Positions 13,142-20,207 of a stretch of DNA of 20,657 nucleotides are shown here, one piece after another (position 1 is the first letter of the stretch; each line of letters opens with the position of its first letter). The notes under the pieces were generated by a model, which saw only the letters and a list, made by a program, of their open reading frames with translations, did no database searches and had not been told where the DNA came from. Source of the stretch: a virus. The DNA lies in IMG/VR virus record IMGVR_UViG_3300036045_000524, positions 1 to 20,657 of that record. One strand, 5' to 3'. The position numbers and the translations under genes were made by a program.

Positions 13142-13580
13142 TCTGCCCGTGCGCCAGCGCGAGGTGGCCCTGCTGGTGGCCGACGAGCTGACCAATGGCG
13201 AGATCGCCGAGCGGCTCTTCATCGCCGAGCAGACGGTCAAAACCCACATGTCCGAGCTGTATCGAACCTTGGGGATCGCCGGGACGGATGGGAACCGCCG
13301 GATGCAGGTCGCTCGCTGGGTCTGGGAGCAGCAGCGGCCCACGCTCTCGGTGGACGCGGCGGACCCGGTGAATCGGGTGCTGGCTGAGGCGCGGCTCATG
13401 GTGTCTGGCTACCAGATCCCGCAGACAGCCCAGGGGACGACGCTCGGGCTGAGCGTGCTCGTGGCTGAGGCGGCGGTCATGGCGGGCCGGAGTGACCCAA
13501 AGCGTCTTCGGATCCAGCTCCTCCACGTGGCGGCGGCCGCGCTCGCCGGGGTGCTGGCGCATGAGGGCGAGGCGGGCTAA
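13119..13580 (+). CDS. Stand-alone LuxR-type HTH regulator
   Basis: A 153-residue protein. Residues about 9-70 are a GerE/LuxR HTH: VRQREVALLVADELTNGEIA, then AERLFIAEQTVKTHMSELYR, then TLGIAG. There is no receiver or autoinducer domain in front. The C-terminal 75 residues are Ala-rich helices and may mediate dimerisation. GGAGGGG just upstream supports the ATG at 13119; ATG 13125 is an alternative. As one of the last genes before the terminator and late operon it is the best candidate in the window for a late-gene activator. It overlaps the upstream gene by 23 nt and the next start by 1 nt. Confidence 0.82.
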   Translation: MRMSTLTDLPVRQREVALLVADELTNGEIAERLFIAEQTVKTHMSELYRTLGIAGTDGNRRMQVARWVWEQQRPTLSVDAADPVNRVLAEARLMVSGYQIPQTAQGTTLGLSVLVAEAAVMAGRSDPKRLRIQLLHVAAAALAGVLAHEGEAG

Positions 13581-13705
13581 TGCACCCCTATGTGAAGGCG
13601 ATCCTCGTGGCGCTATCGGCCGGACTGGTGTCTGGGGTCGTGGGGTGGATCGGGGTGTTCTGCTATCTAGCCTGGCGGCTGTCGCGAGATGAGGGTGGAT
13701 CATGA
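13580..13705 (+). CDS. Small single-TM protein
   Basis: A 41-residue product starting at TAATG, so its ATG shares a base with the upstream stop. After a short polar start (HPYVK) it has one long hydrophobic helix of about 25 residues (AILVALSAGLVSGVVGWIGV, then FCYLAW) and a charged tail (RLSRDEGGS), giving an N-out or N-in single-span topology. The small size and position recall a phage membrane microprotein; a holin role is possible but unsupported. The stop overlaps the next ATG (ATGA). Confidence 0.6.
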   Translation: MHPYVKAILVALSAGLVSGVVGWIGVFCYLAWRLSRDEGGS

Positions 13706-13800
13706 GTGAGGGCGGCCTGCGGCGCTGGGAGTGCCGCTGTGGCAGGACACCGATTCTCCTCGCCATTCAGGGGAAGGATGGCCCATATGACAAGGACTGA
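13702..13800 (+). CDS. 32-residue Cys-pair microprotein
   Basis: Starts by ATGA overlap with the preceding stop and ends 14 nt inside the next gene. The product contains WECRCGRTPILLA, a CxCG knuckle like one half of a zinc ribbon of the Com type. Only two cysteines are present, so it would need to dimerise to bind metal. The coding call rests mainly on the overlap pattern. Confidence 0.4.
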   Translation: MSEGGLRRWECRCGRTPILLAIQGKDGPYDKD

Positions 13801-13996
13801 CCTGATCCTGTTCGCGGTACGCGATGAGCTCAACGAACGGCGCGCCGAGATCGACGCGTCCGAGGGGTTGACCAGCGTGATGATCCTGGTCAAGCTCGGG
13901 GCGTCGGGCAAGCCACGCGAGATCATGGTTCGACCGGAGACGCACCGGCGGCTCGGGTCATCCGGCAACGAATCTGCTACACTGCTAGACAACTAA
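13787..13996 (+). CDS. Hypothetical protein, last gene of the early operon
   Basis: A 69-residue protein with an alpha-beta pattern: helix TDLILFAVRDELNERRAEI, strand VMILVKLGASGKPREIMVR, and a polar tail. I recognise no family. GGGGAAGG ends 9 nt before ATG 13787, and an alternative ATG at 13778 would add three residues. It is the last plus-strand gene before the 84-nt control region and terminator. Confidence 0.6.
   Translation: MTRTDLILFAVRDELNERRAEIDASEGLTSVMILVKLGASGKPREIMVRPETHRRLGSSGNESATLLDN
13955..13983 (+). promoter_or_regulatory. Weak late-region promoter candidate
   Basis: TGCTACACT (13975-13983) is an extended -10, with GGGTCA 17 bp upstream matching only three positions of TTGACA. 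The poor -35 would suit an activator-dependent promoter. Transcription would begin about 13990 and meet the terminator at 14030 before the HNH gene. The -10 hexamer is identical to the one proposed for the repressor gene. Confidence 0.25.
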
Positions 13997-14029
13997 CATC
14001 CCGCTCTCTCGGCTGAGTCGCATTGTGAG

Positions 14030-14063
14030 CCGACTGCCCTCTCGGGTCAGTCGGTTTCTCTTT
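14030..14063 (+). terminator. Intrinsic terminator between early and late operons
   Basis: CCGACTG (14030-14036) pairs with CAGTCGG (14048-14054). Two further pairs form inside after one mismatch, with a small loop, and the stem is followed by TTTCTCTTT (14055-14063). It lies in the 84-nt gap between the last early gene and the HNH gene, so it would end early transcription or act as a gate for late transcription. Confidence 0.65.
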
Positions 14064-14080
14064 GTGTCAGGACTCAGTCG

Positions 14081-14494
14081 ATGCCGTACCGTCCAGCCAC
14101 GCCATGCCGACACCCTGGCTGCCCCGCCCTCACCCATGACGGTTACTGTCCGCTGCACCAGAGAGTCCGGCTTGACCGCCGTCCCTCGTCAGCACGTCGA
14201 GGCTACGGCTACGGGTGGCAGGTGCTCCGCGCGCAGGTCCTCGGTGAGGAGCCCGCCTGCCGGGGGTGTGGGCGTCCGGCGACGGAGGTGGACCACATCG
14301 TTCCATTGGCCGAGGGTGGCACGCACGCCCGTTCTAACCTCCAGTCCCTCTGCCGGAGCTGCCATGCCAAGAAGACCCGCGCCCAACGGGAGGGGCGGGT
14401 AAAAAGTTGTGACAATAATCACAATCTAGACCGCCGCCCCCACACTGCTCAGACGACCGCGAAATCGGAGGGGAAAAAGTCCGGTGGTTGGTAG
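14081..14494 (+). CDS. HNH endonuclease, packaging-associated
   Basis: A 137-residue HNH nuclease of the type found beside terminase genes in HK97-like phages, where it assists genome cleavage during packaging. Zinc ligands are Cys60/Cys63 (CRGC) and Cys91/Cys94 (CRSC). The active site is EVDHIVPLAEGG with Asp71-His72, followed by Asn86 in SNLQSLC and His95. An additional N-terminal CRHPGC...YCPLH pattern (9-26) looks like a second small zinc site. The C-terminal tail (about 105-137) is polar and encoded by a locally AT-rich segment carrying a CRP-like site. It overlaps the small terminase gene by 11 nt. Confidence 0.93.
   Translation: MPYRPATPCRHPGCPALTHDGYCPLHQRVRLDRRPSSARRGYGYGWQVLRAQVLGEEPACRGCGRPATEVDHIVPLAEGGTHARSNLQSLCRSCHAKKTRAQREGRVKSCDNNHNLDRRPHTAQTTAKSEGKKSGGW
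14408..14423. promoter_or_regulatory. CRP/FNR-type operator candidate
   Basis: TGTGACAATAATCACA has the perfect TGTGA-N6-TCACA architecture of CRP-family sites, with T and A flanking symmetrically. The 6-bp centre is AT-rich in an otherwise G+C-rich region. It lies in the tail of the HNH gene, 60 bp before the small terminase start. It may be fortuitous because it is coding sequence (K-S-C-D-N-N-H-N). Confidence 0.35.
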
Positions 14495-14972
14495 GCAGCC
14501 GAAGCCGACCGCTTTGAAGGTGCTGCACGGCAATCCGGGCAAGCGCCCACTGCCTGCCAGCGAGCCAAAACCGCCGCAAGGAGCAGCGAAACCGCCCTCC
14601 TGGCTGGGGAAAGATGCGCGGCGGATCTGGCGGATGGTCGCGCCGACGCTGGAGCAGATGGGATGTCTGACGACGGCCGATACCCACGCCTTCGCGCTGC
14701 TGTGCGACGCCTACGCCGAGTACCAGGCCGCGCGCAAGGTGATCGATGACAAGGGCGCGACCTATGAGTCCGTCACCGAGCACGGTTCGATCATGATTCG
14801 CCAGCGACCGGAGGTGGCCATCGCGGCCGACGCCTGGAGGCGGGTCGAGCGGATGATGACCGGCTTCGGGATGACGCCGAGCTCACGCGGACGGGTCCAG
14901 GTCCCGCAGAAGGCGGACGAGAAGAGCCCATTCGAGGAGTGGTTGAGTGGTAGTAGTAGCCGCGCCAGTTAG
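14484..14972 (+). CDS. terS: Terminase small subunit (P27 family)
   Basis: DNA-recognition subunit of the packaging motor, 162 residues from a GTG with GGAGGGG 9 nt upstream. The Gly/Pro-rich basic start GRQPKPTALKVLHGNPGKRP is the hallmark of P27-type small terminases. The helical core follows (APTLEQMGCLTTADTHAFAL, then LLCDAYAEYQAARKVI), with the RQRPEVAIAADAWRRV and FGMTPSSRGRV blocks toward the end. It is complete in length. It overlaps the HNH gene by 11 nt and the large subunit by 26 nt. Confidence 0.92.
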   Translation: MVGRQPKPTALKVLHGNPGKRPLPASEPKPPQGAAKPPSWLGKDARRIWRMVAPTLEQMGCLTTADTHAFALLCDAYAEYQAARKVIDDKGATYESVTEHGSIMIRQRPEVAIAADAWRRVERMMTGFGMTPSSRGRVQVPQKADEKSPFEEWLSGSSSRAS

Positions 14973-16644
14973 GAGCCAGACGACCGCCTACGCGGAATCG
15001 GTCGTCGCCGGTGAGATCGTCACCGGGCGGCTAGTCCGGCTGGCGTGCGAGCGGCATCTCACCGATCTCCAGCTAGGCCACCTGCGTGGGCTTCGATTCG
15101 ACGAAGAGGCGGCCGAGCGATCCATTCGGTTCTTCGGATTCCTGCGCCAGTCCAAGGGTGAGTGGGCCGGTCAGCCGTTGGAGCTCCAGCCTTGGCAGGC
15201 GTTCATTGCCGGGTCGGTGTTCGGCTGGAAACAGCGCGACGGGACGCGACGGTTCCGCTCCGCCTACAACGAGATCGCCCGGAAGAACGGGAAATCGACC
15301 CTCAGCGCCGGCATCGGACTCAAGCTCGCATTCTTCGATGACGAGCCAGGGGCCGAGGTGTATGCCGCGGCGACCAAGCGCGACCAGGCGATGATCGTCT
15401 GGAGCGAGGCGAAGCGCATGGTCGAGAAGACGCCGGAACTCCGGGGGATGATCCGCGCCTTCGTCGGGAATCTCCACCGGGAGGAAACCGCCTCGAAGTT
15501 CGAGCCGCTGGGGGCCGACGCCGACACGTTGGACGGGCTCAACATCCACGGCGGGATCGTCGATGAAGTGCACGCCCACAAAACCAGGGCGGTGCTGGAC
15601 GTGCTCGAAACGGCGACCGGCTCACGGCTTCAGCCGCTGATCTTCTACATCACGACCGCCGGCTACGACCGGACCTCGGTCTGCTGGGAGCTGCACGAGT
15701 ACTCGACCAAGGTCCTGGAGGGCCTGGTCGAGGACGATTCGTTCTTCGCCTACGTCGCGGCGCTCGACGAGGGCGACGACTGGACCGACGAGACCGTCTG
15801 GGTGAAAGCCAACCCGAACCTGGGCGTGTCGGCAAAGCTCGACAAGCTTCGGCAGGAGTGCAAGCGGGCGCAGGAGGTGCCCGGCCGGCAGAACGCGTTC
15901 AAGCGGCTGCACCTCAACGTCTGGACCGAGCAGGCCGACCGCTGGATCGACATGACGCGTTGGGACGAAGGCGATCTGGCCGTCGATCCAGGCGAACTCG
16001 CCGGCGCGACGTGCTTCTGCGGCCTCGACCTCTCGACCACGACCGATATCACGGCATTCGTGGCCGTTTTCCCGGACGACAGTGACGGATTCGACGTGTT
16101 GGCGCACTTCTGGGTTCCGGAAGAGGGGATTCGAGCGCGTGCCCGGCGGGACCGGGTGCCCTACGACCTCTGGGAGAGCCAGGGCTCCATCACCGCGACC
16201 GAGGGCAACGTCGTCGATTACGACGCGATTCGGGAGCATATCCGGGAGTTCGCCGAGCGCTACCGGGTGGTCGAGATTGCCTACGACCGCTGGAACTCGA
16301 CGCAACTCGTGACCCAGCTCCTCAAGGACGGCGCGCCAATGGTGCCGGTCGGTCAGGGGTTCGCCTCGATGGCCGGGCCGATGCGCGACCTCGAGGGGCT
16401 CATCGTCAGCCGGCGGCTCTACCACGGTGGCAACCCCGTCCTGCGTTGGATGGCGGCCAATGTCGCGGTCGAGCAGGACCCGGCCGGCAACCTCAAGCCC
16501 TCGAAAGCCAAATCTACCGAAAAAATCGACGGGATCGTCGCGATGGTGATGGCGGTGGGACGGGCGATGCTCCACCAAGAGCAGCCCGACGACACGCCAG
16601 CACCGCCAATGTTTTTCCTTCCGGGGGTGAACATCCGTGTCTGA
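14947..16644 (+). CDS. terL: Terminase large subunit (HK97 type)
   Basis: Packaging ATPase and nuclease, 565 residues from a GTG. The ATPase domain has the adenine-motif region QPWQAFIAG (81-89), Walker A ARKNGKST (111-118), Walker B IVDE (204-207) and a coupling motif near ITTAG (235-239). The nuclease domain has Asp361 in GLDLSTTTD, Asp447 in AYDRW and Asp528 in EKIDGIVA, the RNase H-like metal-binding set. Length and motif order match full HK97-type enzymes. It follows the small subunit with a 26-nt overlap and precedes the portal with one small membrane gene between. Confidence 0.96.
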   Translation: MVVVAAPVRSQTTAYAESVVAGEIVTGRLVRLACERHLTDLQLGHLRGLRFDEEAAERSIRFFGFLRQSKGEWAGQPLELQPWQAFIAGSVFGWKQRDGTRRFRSAYNEIARKNGKSTLSAGIGLKLAFFDDEPGAEVYAAATKRDQAMIVWSEAKRMVEKTPELRGMIRAFVGNLHREETASKFEPLGADADTLDGLNIHGGIVDEVHAHKTRAVLDVLETATGSRLQPLIFYITTAGYDRTSVCWELHEYSTKVLEGLVEDDSFFAYVAALDEGDDWTDETVWVKANPNLGVSAKLDKLRQECKRAQEVPGRQNAFKRLHLNVWTEQADRWIDMTRWDEGDLAVDPGELAGATCFCGLDLSTTTDITAFVAVFPDDSDGFDVLAHFWVPEEGIRARARRDRVPYDLWESQGSITATEGNVVDYDAIREHIREFAERYRVVEIAYDRWNSTQLVTQLLKDGAPMVPVGQGFASMAGPMRDLEGLIVSRRLYHGGNPVLRWMAANVAVEQDPAGNLKPSKAKSTEKIDGIVAMVMAVGRAMLHQEQPDDTPAPPMFFLPGVNIRV

Positions 16645-16840
16645 GCCGCGCTTCAACATCCTGGACACCATCGAGATCGCCGGTCTCTGCCTGGCGGTGA
16701 TCGGGCTGGCCCTGATCCCGCTGGGCGTTGGACTCTGGTCACTGCCGGCCGGCCTCGTGGTGGCCGGCGTCGAGGCGATCGGGATCGGCGCGCTCCTGAT
16801 CTGGGCCGGCAACGGCGGGCTGATCGGAGTGCGCCAGTGA
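16637..16840 (+). CDS. Small two-TM protein between terminase and portal
   Basis: A 67-residue protein from a GTG that overlaps the terminase stop by 8 nt; its own stop overlaps the portal start (GTGA). Two hydrophobic segments (about 11-33 and 37-58) with a minimal turn predict a membrane hairpin. I know no function for it. Small genes in this position exist in HK97-like phages, but most are not obviously membrane proteins. Confidence 0.65.
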   Translation: MSEPRFNILDTIEIAGLCLAVIGLALIPLGVGLWSLPAGLVVAGVEAIGIGALLIWAGNGGLIGVRQ

Positions 16841-18114
16841 TCCTCTCGCGGCTCGTCAGCCAGCGCAACATCACCATATCGAGCATCAATAACCCCAGCA
16901 TGCCGCTGTTCCAGGCACTGACCGGGGGCGGGACACAGATCGCCGGCGTGACGGTCAACCCCGAGACAGCGATGCGGGTCATGGCCGTGCACGCCTGCGT
17001 CCGGCTGATCGCCGAGGCCATCGCCGCCCTGCCGCTCGGCACCTATACCGGCATCGGCGACGCCCGCCGTCCGGTCCGGGTCGGCACCGAGTCCTACGTC
17101 TGGGGTGAGCCCAACCCGGAGATGACCCGGCAGGAGTTCTGGGAGCAGGTACTCGAGGCCCAGCTCATCGACGGCAACGGCTTCATCTACACGCCGCGGA
17201 ACGGGGCCGGGGAGATCGCCGAGCTCTGGCCGCTGCCGCCGCGCGCGATCAACCCGGAGCGTGCCAAGGACGGCGGGCTCCACTACGAGATCCAGGGTGA
17301 GCGTACTCAGGACAGCACGGCCATCGTCCACATCCCGGCTTACCGGCAGGCGGGCGCGCTGCGGGGCGTCTCGCCGATTGGGCGGGCGCGGCTGGCGATT
17401 GGCCTCAGTATGGCGGCCGAGAGCTTCGGGGCGAACCTCTTCAGCCAGGGCGCGACGATGTCCGGGATCATCAAGACCAAGGCGGACATGAACGTCGACG
17501 AGGCCACACGCTTCCTGGCGATCTGGAACCTCCAACACCAGGGCGTCAGCAACGCGCACAAGACGGGCTTGCTGACCAACGACGCTGATTGGGTCCAGAC
17601 CTCGATCCCGCCCGACGACGCCCAGTTCCTGGAGACTCGGCGCTACCAGGTGGCCGAGATCGCCCGGCTCTACCGGGTGCCGCTGCACATGATCAACGAA
17701 ACCGAGCGCTCGACCTCGTGGGGCTCTGGGCTCGAGCAGCTCAACATCGGTTTCGTCATCTACACGCTGCTGACCTGGATCCGACGCAACGAACAGGCCG
17801 TCTCGAAGTGGCTCTTGCCGACCCGGACGCGCTACGCGCTCTTCAACCTCAACGGGCTGCTGCGGGGGGACAGCCAGGCGCGGGCAGCCTTCTACCGTGA
17901 GGGGCGAACTGGCGGCTGGCTGTCGATCAACGACATCCGGCGGCTAGAGGACATGCCGCCGATCGAGAACGGCGACGACTACCTCCAGCCGCTCAACATG
18001 GCCCCGGTCGGCTCTCCGGCGGCGAAGGGGCTGGGCGACGGCGATGATGACGCGAACGTGAACGGCAACGGCAACCGGGACGATTTCCGCGCCCTGATAG
18101 GAGCGACAGCATGA
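16837..18114 (+). CDS. Portal protein (HK97 type)
   Basis: Forms the dodecameric ring at the head vertex through which DNA enters. The 425-residue protein starts with GTG. Family hallmarks are the helix AMRVMAVHACVRLIAEAIAA and PLGTY near the start, the LIDGNGFIY segment with the following WPLPP turn, the block with AYRQAGALRGVSPIGRARLA, and the later QVAEIARLYRVPLHMI with EQLNIGFVIYTLLTWIRR as the stem helices. The C-terminus is acidic and Asn-rich (GDGDDDANVNGNGNRDD), probably disordered. It overlaps the protease gene by 4 nt. Confidence 0.95.
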   Translation: MILSRLVSQRNITISSINNPSMPLFQALTGGGTQIAGVTVNPETAMRVMAVHACVRLIAEAIAALPLGTYTGIGDARRPVRVGTESYVWGEPNPEMTRQEFWEQVLEAQLIDGNGFIYTPRNGAGEIAELWPLPPRAINPERAKDGGLHYEIQGERTQDSTAIVHIPAYRQAGALRGVSPIGRARLAIGLSMAAESFGANLFSQGATMSGIIKTKADMNVDEATRFLAIWNLQHQGVSNAHKTGLLTNDADWVQTSIPPDDAQFLETRRYQVAEIARLYRVPLHMINETERSTSWGSGLEQLNIGFVIYTLLTWIRRNEQAVSKWLLPTRTRYALFNLNGLLRGDSQARAAFYREGRTGGWLSINDIRRLEDMPPIENGDDYLQPLNMAPVGSPAAKGLGDGDDDANVNGNGNRDDFRALIGATA

Positions 18115-18881
18115 GAACGCGACAGCGAGCCAACGGCGCGCCTGAGCGGGAGACGCGCGCCTTCGCGATCCGCGACCTCGAGGTCCGAGCGGCGAGGGAC
18201 GACGACGGCGCGATCCCGATGAGCGGGTATGCCGCCGTCTTCAACTCGCGCTCACACGTCCTCTGGGACTGGTGGGAAGGCTCATTTGTCGAGGAGATCG
18301 AGCCCGGCGCGTTCGCCAAGACCATCCAGGAGAGCGATGTCCGGCTCCTGATCAACCACGACCCGAACCTCGTGCTCGGCCGGACTCGCTCGGAGACGCT
18401 CAGCCTGACCGAGGACGATACCGGGCTGCTGGTCGATGCCGAGATGGGGCCGACCAGCTACGCCCAGGATCTAGCCGTCAGCATGCAGCGCGGCGATGTC
18501 TCGCAGATGTCGTTCGCCTTCCGGGTGATCAAGGACGACTGGAGCGAGACCGAGGAGGGCTTGCCACTCCGACGGCTGCTGGAGCTGCACCTCTTCGACG
18601 TGAGCGTCGTGACCTTCCCCGCCTACGAGGAGACCAGCGCCGGGCTGCGTAGCCGGCAGTTCGAGTCGCCCCAGGACATGGAGTCCTGGCTGGAGCGGCT
18701 CATCCAACAGGAGATCACGCCAGCGAGCCTTCCGGTGCTTCGAGCCGCACGCACAGCACTCGAAGCGCGGTTGGCGGAAGCCGAGCCGCCCGCACAGCAC
18801 TCGGCCGACCTGGACTGGTGGGACCGTCGTCATCGGAGTGTGGCAGCCCTGCACGGGCTGGAAATCGGAGTAGAAGCGTGA
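18111..18881 (+). CDS. Prohead protease (HK97 gp4-like, U35)
   Basis: Serine protease that matures the capsid, 256 residues. The catalytic residues are visible: His83 in LLINHDP, Ser134 in VSQMSFAF, and an acidic residue Glu158 in LLELHLFDVSVVTFPAY. The fold core begins with SGYAAVFNSRS and EEIEPGAFA. A helical C-terminal extension (about 185-256) follows the catalytic domain and may be a scaffold or be removed on maturation. It starts by ATGA overlap with the portal gene and ends by GTGA overlap with the capsid gene. Confidence 0.94.
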   Translation: MRTRQRANGAPERETRAFAIRDLEVRAARDDDGAIPMSGYAAVFNSRSHVLWDWWEGSFVEEIEPGAFAKTIQESDVRLLINHDPNLVLGRTRSETLSLTEDDTGLLVDAEMGPTSYAQDLAVSMQRGDVSQMSFAFRVIKDDWSETEEGLPLRRLLELHLFDVSVVTFPAYEETSAGLRSRQFESPQDMESWLERLIQQEITPASLPVLRAARTALEARLAEAEPPAQHSADLDWWDRRHRSVAALHGLEIGVEA

Positions 18882-20158
18882 ACGAACGTGAACTGATCGA
18901 GGCTCGAAACCGGCTGTGGGCGCGGATGCAGGAGCTGATGACCCGCGCCCGTGACGAAGGACACAGCCTCTCGGCCGAGGAGGCCGAGGAGTACGACCGG
19001 CTGGAGGGTGAACTTCAGGAGCGCACCGCTGAGCTGGAGCAGCTCCGGACCGACACCGACCGGGAGCGGCGCTTCGCCGACCTCGAGCGCGTCCAGCGTG
19101 ACGTGCGGCTCTTGCCGAGCGCGAGCGACCCGGCCCGGATGACCCCGGCCGCGCTGATTCAGACCCGGGAGTACGCCGATGCCTGGCTCGCCTACGCGCG
19201 GAGCGGCATGGCCTCGCTCTCGGGGGAGCAGCGCTCGATGCTCCAGTACGGCTACGTGCCCGTCGAGGGCGGCGAGCAGCGGGCGCAAACCCTGGCGACC
19301 GGCGCGGGCGGCGGCTACCTGGTGCCGGACGCCTTCCGGAACGTGATCGTCGAGACGATGCGGTTCTATGGTGGCATGCGCCAGGTCGCGCAGGTCATCA
19401 CGACCGAGACCGGGGCCGACCTGCCGTGGGTGACCAACGACGACACCGGCAACGAGGGCGAAATCCTCAACGTCGACGCCAGCAACCCAAGCTACCAGGA
19501 CGTCGTCTTCGGCCAGAAGACACTCCGCTCCTACCCCTTCTCGTCGAAGTGGGTCAAGGTACCACTCGTGCTACTGAACGATAGCTTCATCGACCTGGGC
19601 GCGTTCCTCGGACGGAAGCTGGGCGAGCGCATCGGGCGGCGCGAGAACCGCGCCTACACGACTGGATCGGGGACGGGGGAGCCGGAGGGCGTCGTCACCG
19701 GCGTCTCGGTCGGCAAGCTCGGCGCGAACGGCCAGACGACCACCGTCACCTGGCAGGACTTCGTCCACCTCACGCACTCGATTGACCGGGCCTACCGCAA
19801 CGAGCGCTCGCGTTTCATGGCGCACGATCTGACCATCGCGGCGGTGCGGCTGATGGTCGACGGCGACGCCCGGCCGCTCTGGGAGCCGAGCATCCAGGCG
19901 GGCCAGCCGGACACGCTCTTCGGCTACCCGATCACCTACAACAACGACATGCCGCAGATGGCCGCCAACGCCAAGAGCATCATCTTCGGCGATTTCGAGG
20001 CCGGTTACGTCATCCGCCAGGTGATGGGCATCTCGGCCGTGCGGGCCGAGGAGCGCTTCATCGACAACCTCCAGGTCGGGTTCCTGAGCTGGGCGCGGAT
20101 GGACGGCATGGTCCAGGACCCGAACGCGTTGCGCGCCTACCAGAACGCCGCCTCCTAA
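18878..20158 (+). CDS. Major capsid protein (HK97 fold)
   Basis: Shell-forming protein of 426 residues. The GTG at 18878 is chosen because GGAG lies 7 nt upstream and the start overlaps the protease stop. Residues about 1-75 are a highly charged coiled coil (EEAEEYDRLEGELQERTAEL), the delta domain that acts as an internal scaffold and is cut off by the protease. The capsid domain follows, with the Gly-rich ATGAGGGYLVPDAF N-arm, PFSSKWVKVPLVLLNDS in the P-domain, TTGSGTGEPEGVVTG, and the A-domain ending FGDFEAGYVIRQVMGI. Full length for the family. A 49-nt gap with a short hairpin follows. Confidence 0.96.
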   Translation: MNERELIEARNRLWARMQELMTRARDEGHSLSAEEAEEYDRLEGELQERTAELEQLRTDTDRERRFADLERVQRDVRLLPSASDPARMTPAALIQTREYADAWLAYARSGMASLSGEQRSMLQYGYVPVEGGEQRAQTLATGAGGGYLVPDAFRNVIVETMRFYGGMRQVAQVITTETGADLPWVTNDDTGNEGEILNVDASNPSYQDVVFGQKTLRSYPFSSKWVKVPLVLLNDSFIDLGAFLGRKLGERIGRRENRAYTTGSGTGEPEGVVTGVSVGKLGANGQTTTVTWQDFVHLTHSIDRAYRNERSRFMAHDLTIAAVRLMVDGDARPLWEPSIQAGQPDTLFGYPITYNNDMPQMAANAKSIIFGDFEAGYVIRQVMGISAVRAEERFIDNLQVGFLSWARMDGMVQDPNALRAYQNAAS

Positions 20159-20207
20159 CCGGGGTAGCTGAGACAGCGGCCGGAAGGCCACGTAGAGAGG
20201 TTGAATC

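Noticed and set aside
15622-17688. 688-codon minus-strand open frame opposite the large terminase and portal genes
   Set aside because: It spans two well-identified genes in antisense, has no family motif, and reflects the lack of AT-rich stop codons in G+C-rich DNA.
20178-20195. Small GGCC-GGAA-GGCC hairpin between the capsid gene and the next gene
   Set aside because: Only a 4-bp stem; too short to support a terminator or regulatory call.
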